5,266 nt of DNA. Origin: an uncultured Clostridia bacterium. GTDB taxonomy: Bacteria > Bacillota_A > Clostridia > Peptostreptococcales > Anaerovoracaceae. Each line of letters opens with the position of its first letter. The first letter of the stretch is position 1. Shown one piece after another: positions 1-5,253 of the stretch. Position numbers and translations under genes: made by a program. The notes below the pieces were generated by a model. It did no database searches. It was not told where the DNA came from and was given only the letters and a program-made list of their open reading frames with translations. The stretch spans positions 1 through 5,266 of the forward strand of contig CAMPCK010000084.1 in assembly GCA_946645735.1 (NCBI GenBank), written 5' to 3'.

Positions 1-903
1 CTCTACTGCGATTATCCTGTAGTCAGCCTCTCCCCTCAGCTTCTCGCCTACGAAGGGAGCGATGAGTCCGCCGAGGTTTGATCCGCCGCCTGCGCAGCCT
101 ACGATGATGTCGGGCTTGATGCCGTATTTATCGAGGGCAGCTTTGGCTTCCAGGCCGATGATGGACTGGTGAAGGAGTACGTGGTTCAGGACCGATCCGA
201 GAACATATCTGTATCCTTCTGATCCTACAGCTACTTCAACAGCTTCAGATATGGCACATCCAAGAGAACCTGTGGTTCCTGGATGCTCTGCGTTTATCTT
301 CTTTCCGATCTCAGTCTCCATGGAAGGTGAAGGTGTGACTGATGCTCCGAAGGTCCTCATTACTTCACGTCTGAAAGGCTTCTGCTCATAGGAGACCTTT
401 ACCATGAACACCTTGCAGTCCAGGTCCAGATATGCGCAGGCCATGGATAAAGCTGTACCCCACTGGCCGGCTCCCGTCTCGGTGGTAACTCCCTTCAGGC
501 CCTGATGCTTGGCGTAGTATGCCTGGGCAATGGCGGAGTTCAGTTTGTGTGAACCTGAAGTGTTATTTCCTTCAAACTTGTAGTATATCTTAGCCGGGGT
601 ATCCAGCTTCTCTTCAAGGCAATATGCTCTGGTGAGAGGTGAAGGTCTGTACATCTTGTAGAAGTTTCTGATATCCTCAGGTATCTCCACGTACTGGGTG
701 TCGTTATCGAATTCCTGCATGATAGCTTCATGGCAGAATACCGGCTCCAGTTCTTCGGGTGCCATGGGTTTGCCTGTTCCCGGGTTTACCAGGGGAGCGG
801 GCTTGATCTTCATGTCCGCTCTTACGTTGTACCAATATTTGGGCATCTCGTCTTCACTCAGATAGATCTTGTAAGGTACGTCGTTTCTCTTGTTGTCTGT
901 CAT
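1..903 (-). CDS. trpB2: TrpB2-type tryptophan synthase beta chain, 5' part only
   Basis: PLP enzyme that joins indole and L-serine to make L-tryptophan, acting in the cytoplasm. Codons 1-301 are present in one open frame; the C-terminal part (family about 450 residues, so roughly a third missing) lies off the left edge. Seen in the sequence: GSHKLNSA with the presumed Schiff-base lysine K120, TTETGAGQWG at 140-149 with the presumed catalytic E142, and the phosphate-binding loop GCAGGGSN at 269-276. The QWG (rather than QHG) after TETGAG and the long N-terminal extension (about 85 residues before RPSPLTRA) fit the TrpB2 subfamily rather than the TrpA-partnered TrpB1. The ATG at 903 follows AGGAGG (912-917) by 8 bases. 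It lies directly downstream of a Trp T-box, which supports the role. TrpB2 enzymes often work without TrpA, as indole salvage; that is family knowledge and is not tested here. Confidence 0.95.
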   Translation of the reverse strand, partial: MTDNKRNDVPYKIYLSEDEMPKYWYNVRADMKIKPAPLVNPGTGKPMAPEELEPVFCHEAIMQEFDNDTQYVEIPEDIRNFYKMYRPSPLTRAYCLEEKLDTPAKIYYKFEGNNTSGSHKLNSAIAQAYYAKHQGLKGVTTETGAGQWGTALSMACAYLDLDCKVFMVKVSYEQKPFRREVMRTFGASVTPSPSMETEIGKKINAEHPGTTGSLGCAISEAVEVAVGSEGYRYVLGSVLNHVLLHQSIIGLEAKAALDKYGIKPDIIVGCAGGGSNLGGLIAPFVGEKLRGEADYRIIAVE

Positions 904-960
904 TTTCTTTTCCTCCTGAAATAATCTTTCGTGATGTTTTTCGCAAGGATGCCCGGTAAT

Positions 961-993
961 AAAAAACCGTCCCCGAACGCTGTTCAAGGACGG
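961..993 (-). terminator. T-box attenuator terminator
   Basis: On the minus strand a 12-bp stem (six GC-rich pairs CCGUCC/GGACGG at 993-988 and 972-967, then UUGAAC/GUUCGG with two G-U wobbles) closes a 3-base AGC loop and is followed by six U (966-961). Its 5' arm overlaps the UCCG and CCUU strands used by the antiterminator, so the two folds exclude each other. It would stop transcription before trpB2 when tRNA-Trp is charged. Confidence 0.93.
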
Positions 994-1217
994 AATATCC
1001 GCGTTGCCACCTTGATTGCAGGATATCTTGCTATCCTGCCTCTCTACGAAGTGCCATCACACCTCTTTCCCTTAACGTTGGAACCACGTCTCAGATACTC
1101 ACGGTTTCCCGCTTTCCCCTCGCCCTCAGGAGCCCATTATTCTGAACCGTTTGCTGTCCCGCTCACACCGTCCGGGACTCGCTGAAGTTCGTATCTCAGT
1201 TTTACTTCTCCATCACA
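961..1217 (-). promoter_or_regulatory. Tryptophan-specific T-box riboswitch leader of trpB2
   Basis: A T-box leader binds uncharged tRNA and switches a terminator to an antiterminator. All key parts are visible on the minus strand. Stem I has GGAG (1211-1208) pairing with CUCC (1132-1129), an AGUA motif (1206-1203), and the distal AGCGAG...GGUGUGAG elements. The specifier loop reads AAUGGG, with UGG (Trp) at 1136-1134 followed by a purine. Stem III is a perfect 8-bp hairpin (1018-1025 with 1032-1039). The T-box sequence AAGGUGGCAACGCGG is at 1013-999. The antiterminator can be drawn as AAGG/CCUU plus CGGA/UCCG (1013-986) around a bulge starting UGGC, which pairs with a GCCA tRNA end; G is the usual discriminator base of bacterial tRNA-Trp. 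The gene downstream is trpB2, matching the specifier. The exact 5' boundary is approximate. Confidence 0.95.
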
Positions 1218-1248
1218 GGTTTAAAGTAACAATTATTAATTTAATGCG

Positions 1249-1277
1249 ATATTATCAAACTTTTAGTGTCTTGTCAA
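1249..1277 (-). promoter_or_regulatory. Promoter of the T-box/trpB2 transcript
   Basis: On the minus strand a perfect -35 box TTGACA (1277-1272) is followed after 17 bases by TAATAT (1254-1249), preceded by TGA that makes an extended -10. Transcription would start near 1242, about 25 bases before Stem I of the T-box. The -10 could also be read as GATAAT with a 15-base spacer. This gives trpB2 its own promoter, separate from the peptidase gene upstream. Confidence 0.85.
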
Positions 1278-1322
1278 CAAATTTTTTAAATATTTTTTGT
1301 GATATTTATATAACAATCACAA

Positions 1323-2189
1323 TTATGCTTCTCCGAGATATTCTTCGAAGGTAATGCCCTTCTCCATGATCTCTGTGGCAACTTCCACGCCTACATATCT
1401 GAAATGCCAGGGCTCATATTTATATCCGGTAATATCTTCAGCACCCTTAAGGTATCTCAATATGAAGCCGTATTCCTGGCAGTGCTCGTCAAGCCACTTG
1501 CCGTCGGGATAATCTGCGAAGTCCTGGGTAAGTCCCCATCCCATGGATGCGGACGTGATGTCTATGGCAAGTCCCGTGTGGTGTTCGCTTCTTCCGGGGT
1601 ATGCGGAACTCATATGAGCGTATTCCTCACCAACTCCCAGAGCGTTATTGAAAAGCTGCTGCTGTCCGTCATAGGTTCTGAAGCCGGAGCAGATCTTAAG
1701 GTTGAATCCCTGCTTCTTGGCATCCTCGTACATCTTGAGATATGCGTCGTAAGCTTCCTGTTTCAGGGATACGTCGCTCCAGGTGGCAAGAGCAGGATCC
1801 ACAGGCACCAGGTTGTTGGGTCTGTAGTCAGAAGTTACTCCGTGATACTTGTTTACAAGGACCAGAAGGTCTCCGTCATCGTAGGTAAGGACGTCCTTTA
1901 ACTCAGGAATTCCTCTTGAAGATCTGTCATTTCCTTTAGGAGGCTCATCTCCTCTTACGGGAACTTCCGAAGGATCCACCATGTTTTCCTTCTTTACTTC
2001 AGTGGTTTCCGCTTTCTCTTCAGGTTCAGCTGTCTCTTCGGCTGCAGTTTCAGCCTCAGCTGTTTCCTCCTGAACTTCCTCCTGGGTCTCCTGGGTTTCC
2101 GAAGGCTCTTCAGCTTCTTCCTTATCACCGCAGGCGCAGAAGGTGAATATCAGCGTAAGTGAAAGCAGTAATGCTAATATTTTTTTCAT
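1323..2189 (-). CDS. VanY-like M15 D-alanyl-D-alanine carboxypeptidase lipoprotein
   Basis: Predicted zinc D,D-carboxypeptidase that trims the terminal D-Ala of peptidoglycan stem peptides outside the membrane. The 288 residues start with a lipoprotein signal: MKK, a hydrophobic stretch (4-17) and FCAC with the presumed lipidated Cys20. Residues 22-67 are an acidic Glu/Thr/Ala-rich linker. The M15 domain (about 105-285) shows SGFRTYDGQQ (168-177), the zinc motif SEHHTGLAID (201-210; S-x-H-x-x-G-x-A-x-D with H203 and D210 as ligands) and EPWH (259-262; catalytic E259, ligand H262). All catalytic residues are present. The ATG at 2189 follows AAAAGGGGG by 5 bases. It lies 17 bases after the HutD-like gene and is probably the last gene of that operon. 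It is not evidence of vancomycin resistance: no vanHAX-type genes are visible, and housekeeping paralogues of this type are common. Confidence 0.93.
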   Translation of the reverse strand: MKKILALLLSLTLIFTFCACGDKEEAEEPSETQETQEEVQEETAEAETAAEETAEPEEKAETTEVKKENMVDPSEVPVRGDEPPKGNDRSSRGIPELKDVLTYDDGDLLVLVNKYHGVTSDYRPNNLVPVDPALATWSDVSLKQEAYDAYLKMYEDAKKQGFNLKICSGFRTYDGQQQLFNNALGVGEEYAHMSSAYPGRSEHHTGLAIDITSASMGWGLTQDFADYPDGKWLDEHCQEYGFILRYLKGAEDITGYKYEPWHFRYVGVEVATEIMEKGITFEEYLGEA

Positions 2190-2206
2190 GATTTCCCCCT
2201 TTTAAA

Positions 2207-3331
2207 CTATTTTAATCCCATGCTTTTACCCGCATTTCTGTATCTCTTAAGGATCTTTTCGAGTCTCTCGTTTCTGTTCTGCTTCTTGAGAAGTACGGCC
2301 AGTTCCTCTTCAGACATCTTATTGATATCCTTGATGTGTGATGCTATGGGCCTGGGCAGCACCATATAGAATACGAGAGGTGAAACTATCAGTGAATCCA
2401 CTATGGTCCATACGATTACCATAATGAAAAGACCCAGGTCGCTCATGCCGCTCTTGACAAATATGGAGAGCAGGATCAGAAGCCCCAGAAGATAAACTAT
2501 CATGGAGACGAAGTATTTCTCAAGGGTATGTATCCTGTCATAAAGAACATCATCGTAGATTGTGGTCTTGAGCTTCTTGATTATGTGTCTTGCCCCCTTG
2601 AACTGGGTATTTGCAATGAACATGGACCATCTGAAGTCCTCTCCGAAGCCGCCCTTCACGTCTTCATTGAAGACTACGCGGTCGGGATCTCCTGATGCTC
2701 CGGGAAGGCTTTCTGATGCTTCTTCCTCGTCTTCGCCCTCATAGTCATAACCGATCTGAGCTCTTATGATGACGCCCTCTCCCATGATGCTGTACGAAGG
2801 CGTTTCTCCTCCGAATTCCATGACGAAGAGCTCGCCTGAGTTTACCATCTTCTGCTCCTCACCGGCATTCACTACAAAATATCCCTCTTTGCAGTAAAGT
2901 GCATGGGTGGTGTTTTTTCTTTCTGTGTTAAGAGTGTCTGAGAATTCCTTTGCTTCTCCGTCAGGCCTTATGATATCCAGGATGCCGTCTCCGCCCTTTC
3001 TTACCATAAGGTTGAAGTCTGTGATCCTTCCGAAGCTCTTGGTCTTCCAGCCTCCGTCAAAGCTGTCCTGTTCAAGCTCGTTGAGCTTGACGGTCTTCTT
3101 TCCGTCATAGGTAAGGACCACGCTTCCCTTCAGGACCATGATGACCCTGTCGTAATCGGGAAGTTTGGAAAAATCTGACTCATCAAGTTCCACCGTAGCA
3201 GAGCTCAGTCTCCAGATGAAGTTTCTGTCCAGATACTTTGATGCTCTCGGGAAAATGGCAAGTTCCTTGGTCTTGCCCCCTGTCCAGTTGGATATGCTGT
3301 AGTTTTCTTCTTTTCTAAGACTGCACTTCAT
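2207..3331 (-). CDS. HutD/Ves-family cupin fused to a C-terminal two-helix membrane tail
   Basis: Protein of 374 residues. Residues 14-192 match the HutD/Ves family: SNWTGGKTKELAIFP near 14-28, RNFIWRLSSATVE (36-48), a DFSKLPDYDRVIMVLKG segment (53-69) and TDFNLMVRKGG (104-114). HutD is linked to control of histidine breakdown in Pseudomonas and Ves to stress in E. coli; the biochemical activity is unclear, and no hut genes are visible here. After an acidic linker (198-207) comes a region I do not recognise, then two hydrophobic helices (about 273-292 and 299-325) joined by a six-residue loop, and a Lys/Arg/Glu-rich helical tail (331-374). The charge pattern puts both ends, including the cupin, in the cytoplasm. 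The ATG at 3331 is chosen because GAGGAG lies 8 bases upstream. The in-frame GTG at 3349 overlaps the queT stop but has no ribosome site. Family call is firm; function is unknown. Confidence 0.88.
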   Translation of the reverse strand: MKCSLRKEENYSISNWTGGKTKELAIFPRASKYLDRNFIWRLSSATVELDESDFSKLPDYDRVIMVLKGSVVLTYDGKKTVKLNELEQDSFDGGWKTKSFGRITDFNLMVRKGGDGILDIIRPDGEAKEFSDTLNTERKNTTHALYCKEGYFVVNAGEEQKMVNSGELFVMEFGGETPSYSIMGEGVIIRAQIGYDYEGEDEEEASESLPGASGDPDRVVFNEDVKGGFGEDFRWSMFIANTQFKGARHIIKKLKTTIYDDVLYDRIHTLEKYFVSMIVYLLGLLILLSIFVKSGMSDLGLFIMVIVWTIVDSLIVSPLVFYMVLPRPIASHIKDINKMSEEELAVLLKKQNRNERLEKILKRYRNAGKSMGLK

Positions 3332-3339
3332 GATGCTGT

Positions 3340-3346
3340 CTCCTCT
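3340..3346 (-). promoter_or_regulatory. Ribosome binding site setting the HutD-like start at 3331
   Basis: The minus strand reads AGAGGAG at 3346-3340, eight bases before ATG 3331. This site lies inside the longer reading frame that would start at GTG 3349, and nothing resembling a Shine-Dalgarno sequence precedes that GTG. The ATG is therefore the better start, leaving 14 bases between the queT stop and this gene. Confidence 0.75.
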
Positions 3347-3840
3347 CACTCATTTAACAGGTTATTTTTCTTGATTATTTTGTATAAAATGATTCCCAAA
3401 ATGCCGCAGCATACGATCTCGCCCAGGCCCACTGTTACAAGCAGGTACCAGTAGGCGTCCGTTACTCCGTAGACCTTCATGAGGACTATGGGGACTATTG
3501 CCATATTGGCTATGATGGGAGGAAGGCATCCCAGATAGGGGCTTCCGGTTTTTCTGAGTAAATAGGTGCCGCAGGCTCCGAGAAGTGTGGCAAGGGTTCC
3601 GAAGATCACGTCCCACATGGCGCATCCCGTAAGGACGTTTGCGAGGAAGCATCCTACGGCAAGGCCGGGTATTGCAGATGACATGAACATGGGAAGTATG
3701 GTCAATGCTTCAGAAATTCTGAACTGAACAGCTCCGCTTGCCAGCCCCGCCATCTGCGCTATGAAGGTGAGAACCACATAGGCTGCTGCAATGAGACCTG
3801 CTCTTGTAATAAATACGGTATTTGAACTTCTTTTACTCAA
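3346..3840 (-). CDS. queT: QueT-family transporter (ECF S component, queuosine precursor)
   Basis: Integral membrane protein of 164 residues, the usual size for QueT. In this family the protein is the substrate-binding S component of an energy-coupling factor importer thought to take up a queuosine precursor such as preQ1; the shared EcfA/A'/T energising module is encoded elsewhere. Seen: a short basic N-terminus, the family signature GAVQFRISEALTILP (36-50), and about five hydrophobic segments (roughly 11-33, 47-70, 76-95, 105-122 and 131-154), ending in KKNN. The start is a TTG at 3840 that touches the TAA of the EcsC-like gene (TAATTG); no nearby in-frame ATG exists, and AAGGAG lies 8 bases upstream. 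Odd: no preQ1 riboswitch precedes it and no que genes are nearby, so regulation would follow the ecsC-like promoter. Substrate is inferred from the family only. Confidence 0.9.
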   Translation of the reverse strand: MSKRSSNTVFITRAGLIAAAYVVLTFIAQMAGLASGAVQFRISEALTILPMFMSSAIPGLAVGCFLANVLTGCAMWDVIFGTLATLLGACGTYLLRKTGSPYLGCLPPIIANMAIVPIVLMKVYGVTDAYWYLLVTVGLGEIVCCGILGIILYKIIKKNNLLNE

Positions 3841-4647
3841 TTATTTTTCTCCTTCAAGACGCGTCTTAAGAAATCTCCTTCTGTACTTAAGAATCGCGTA
3901 GTTTGTGATCCTGTTTACATAGACAGGATCGAATATTCCTCCGAAGACACCCAGGATAGTCCAGCCCTGGATGAACTTGGTATATATCATTTCGCGCACC
4001 AGTGAGTCGGAGGTCAGTCTCATCTGGTCTTCCTTTGAAATGCTCCAGCCGCTGAGCTCTCCTCCGTTGGCCGCTATCATATCAATGGCCTCGTTGAGCT
4101 GGCGGTTGCCTTCTATGAACTCCTCGTCATCGGTCATGGCGACTTCAATGATTTTAAGGATAAACACTTTCTCGTTCTCATCGTGGTAGTCATAGCCGTA
4201 GCTCAGAGCAACTTCATATACTCCCTTGAGAACCACTGCCATGAACAGGGGGATATCGGGTATTCCAAGCCCTAGAAGGCCCAGGGCCACTCCTTCCACA
4301 AAGGAAATGATCAGGTTGAAGACTCTGCTTCCTCTGGCGTCTCTCGTGAAGCTCCTGGCGGTCCTGGATGAGCCGTACATCTCGTTGGCAAAATCATTTA
4401 CCATGAAGTCCGCCTGCTTCTTTTTGCGGTTATATGTGAGTTCTATGAGGCGCGTGCCCTTCTCGAATATAACCTGAAAGGCCTTAAAAAAGGCCACAGC
4501 AAGAGTGCCGCTGAGCTTTTCGGGAATATAGCGGTCCAGCTTCTGAAGAAGAAGGGACGTAGGTCCGTCAACCCTTTTACGGGTATATTTTGCTTCTTTC
4601 TTTATGAGGTTGTTCCATTCCTTCTCCCAGGGTGTCTTTCTTGCCAT
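3841..4647 (-). CDS. EcsC-family protein
   Basis: Protein of 268 residues in the EcsC family, named for the third gene of the Bacillus subtilis ecsABC operon. The molecular role is not established; the ABC transporter genes ecsA and ecsB are not visible here. Seen: a charged N-terminus (1-25), a short hydrophobic stretch near 47-61, the most recognisable block at 104-171 with a glycine-rich hydrophobic helix (LGLLGLGIPDIPLF, 122-135), ALSYGYD (147-153) and a following helix, then a second glycine-rich patch GVFGGIFDPVYVNRI (233-247) and a basic C-terminus (YRRRFLKTR). It probably associates with the membrane. It is the first gene of a four-gene cluster, with queT starting at the next base. 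There is no Shine-Dalgarno before ATG 4647; the promoter spacing predicts a leaderless message. Confidence 0.88.
   Translation of the reverse strand: MARKTPWEKEWNNLIKKEAKYTRKRVDGPTSLLLQKLDRYIPEKLSGTLAVAFFKAFQVIFEKGTRLIELTYNRKKKQADFMVNDFANEMYGSSRTARSFTRDARGSRVFNLIISFVEGVALGLLGLGIPDIPLFMAVVLKGVYEVALSYGYDYHDENEKVFILKIIEVAMTDDEEFIEGNRQLNEAIDMIAANGGELSGWSISKEDQMRLTSDSLVREMIYTKFIQGWTILGVFGGIFDPVYVNRITNYAILKYRRRFLKTRLEGEK
3849..3854 (-). promoter_or_regulatory. Ribosome binding site for the TTG start of queT
   Basis: AAGGAG on the minus strand (3854-3849) lies within the last codons of the EcsC-like gene, 8 bases before the TTG at 3840. It supports TTG initiation and suggests translational coupling, since a ribosome stopping at TAA 3843-3841 would sit on the next start. 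Confidence 0.75.
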
Positions 4648-4653
4648 AGATAT

Positions 4654-4682
4654 AGTATAGCAAAAAACTATTCAGAAAACAA
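4654..4682 (-). promoter_or_regulatory. Promoter of the ecsC-queT-hutD-M15 operon
   Basis: On the minus strand TTGTTT (4682-4677), a 17-base spacer and TATACT (4659-4654), with TGC just before it forming an extended -10. Exactly six bases (ATATCT) separate the -10 from the ATG at 4647, so the expected transcription start is the A of the start codon. Both hexamers fit sigma-A (TATACT 5 of 6, TTGTTT 3 of 6 plus the TGn). Confidence 0.75.
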
Positions 4683-4736
4683 ATATTCGTGCATAAAAAC
4701 CTCGGGATTTTCACAATATCTCCTTGATCACCCATC

Positions 4737-4765
4737 TTGCAAAAAAATTGTTTTTGTGCGATAAT
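4737..4765 (+). promoter_or_regulatory. Promoter of ssrA (tmRNA)
   Basis: TTGCAA (4737-4742), 17-base spacer, GATAAT (4760-4765) with TGC in front forming an extended -10. Transcription would start near 4772, leaving a leader of about 23 bases that RNase P would remove to give the mature 5' end at 4795. A nearer AT-rich stretch (4784-4791) has no matching -35. Confidence 0.7.
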
Positions 4766-4794
4766 ATGTTTCCGGAAATAGTTTTTATATACCC

Positions 4795-5150
4795 GGGGGC
4801 GTAAAGGTTTCGACAGGGGTGTAGAAACAGGATAAGCGAGCGGAGGTTGGTCAGTCCTCCCTAAACAAGACCCGTTAAATATAAACGCTAAAAGAAACAA
4901 CACATTCGCAATCGCAGCATAAGCTGCACCGCGCGTCAGCCTGAGTTTACCCGTAGGCTTTGGTACTGGCGTCGACTATACGGGGAACCCTTGTGTGAAT
5001 TCCCGGCAGCACAAGGCCTAACGGGATAGGAGAAGCAGAAGCCTGTTAATGGGCGTCCGCGGATCCGAAACACCAAATCATTAACTGCGCTCGGAGAAGT
5101 TCCTGCGGAAATGCTTTTGGACGCGAGTTCGACTCTCGCCGCTTCCACCA
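4795..5150 (+). ncRNA. ssrA: Transfer-messenger RNA (tmRNA)
   Basis: A one-piece tmRNA of 356 bases that rescues stalled ribosomes and tags the incomplete protein for proteolysis. The 5' end GGGGGCG (4795-4801) pairs with CGCUUCC (5140-5146) before ACCA, with two G-U pairs. The conserved GGUUUCGACAGG follows at 4807. The T arm GCGAG-UUCGACU-CUCGC (5123-5139) and an encoded CCA (5148-5150) complete the tRNA-like part. Pseudoknot 1 is visible: GGAGG (4842-4846) with CCUCC (4856-4860), and loop GGUC (4849-4852) with GACC (4869-4872). Helix 2 includes CAGGA (4828-4832) with UCCUG (5101-5105). The tag frame lies at 4887-4922. The minus-strand open frames over this gene are shadows. Confidence 0.98.
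4887..4922 (+). other. tmRNA tag peptide reading frame (AKRNNTFAIAA)
   Basis: Eleven codons then TAA: GCU resume codon (4887-4889), reading Ala-Lys-Arg-Asn-Asn-Thr-Phe-Ala-Ile-Ala-Ala. The hairpin GCAGC-AUAA-GCUGC (4914-4918 with 4923-4927) places the stop codon in its loop, as in other tmRNAs. The C-terminus AIAA differs from the common ALAA or AVAA degron ending. The resume codon is inferred from the frame and position, since it is the frame ending in a typical AA-stop. Confidence 0.88.
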
Positions 5151-5159
5151 CAAATCATG

Positions 5160-5187
5160 AAGACCGCTTTACAGCGGTCTTTTGTTT
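5160..5187 (+). terminator. Intrinsic terminator of ssrA
   Basis: A perfect 9-bp stem AAGACCGCU/AGCGGUCUU (5160-5168 and 5173-5181) with loop UUAC is followed by UUGUUU. It starts 10 bases after the CCA end of tmRNA and would release the precursor for 3' trimming. Confidence 0.92.
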
Positions 5188-5227
5188 ATGTTCCGTATTA
5201 TTTTATAGTGTAAATATACAAAAAATT

Positions 5228-5236
5228 TGATATAAT
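5228..5236 (+). promoter_or_regulatory. Extended -10 promoter of the gene at the right edge
   Basis: TGATATAAT is a perfect TGn-TATAAT extended -10 (TATAAT at 5231-5236). The best -35 at 17 bases is GTGTAA (5208-5213), only 3 of 6, which an extended -10 can tolerate. The expected start near 5243 falls right at the ribosome binding site GGAGG (5244-5248). Confidence 0.7.
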
Positions 5237-5253
5237 ACCTTTTGGAGGCATTT

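Noticed and set aside
931..1185. Plus-strand open frame of 84 codons
   Set aside because: It lies across the T-box leader on the other strand and is explained by that RNA structure.
1297..1322. Inverted repeat TTGTGAT/ATCACAA after the M15 stop as a terminator
   Set aside because: The stem is short and AT-rich with a 12-base loop, and no U-run follows on the minus strand.
1404..1901. Plus-strand open frame of 165 codons opposite the M15 gene
   Set aside because: It is antisense to a gene with all catalytic motifs, has no ribosome binding site, and its translation resembles no family I know.
3347..3349. GTG start for the HutD-like gene overlapping the queT stop (GTGA)
   Set aside because: No ribosome site precedes it, while the ATG at 3331 has GAGGAG at ideal spacing and fits the family N-terminus.
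4661..4670. CAAAAAACTA resembling the 3' tail of a preQ1-I riboswitch
   Set aside because: It is on the plus strand, opposite to queT, and the hairpin and other conserved bases of the aptamer are missing.
4577..4903. Minus-strand open frame of 108 codons
   Set aside because: It overlaps the 5' end of tmRNA, the divergent promoters and the start of the EcsC-like gene; no ribosome site or family match.
4936..5151. Minus-strand open frame of 71 codons
   Set aside because: It lies wholly inside tmRNA; translated antisense tmRNA of this kind is a common false gene call.
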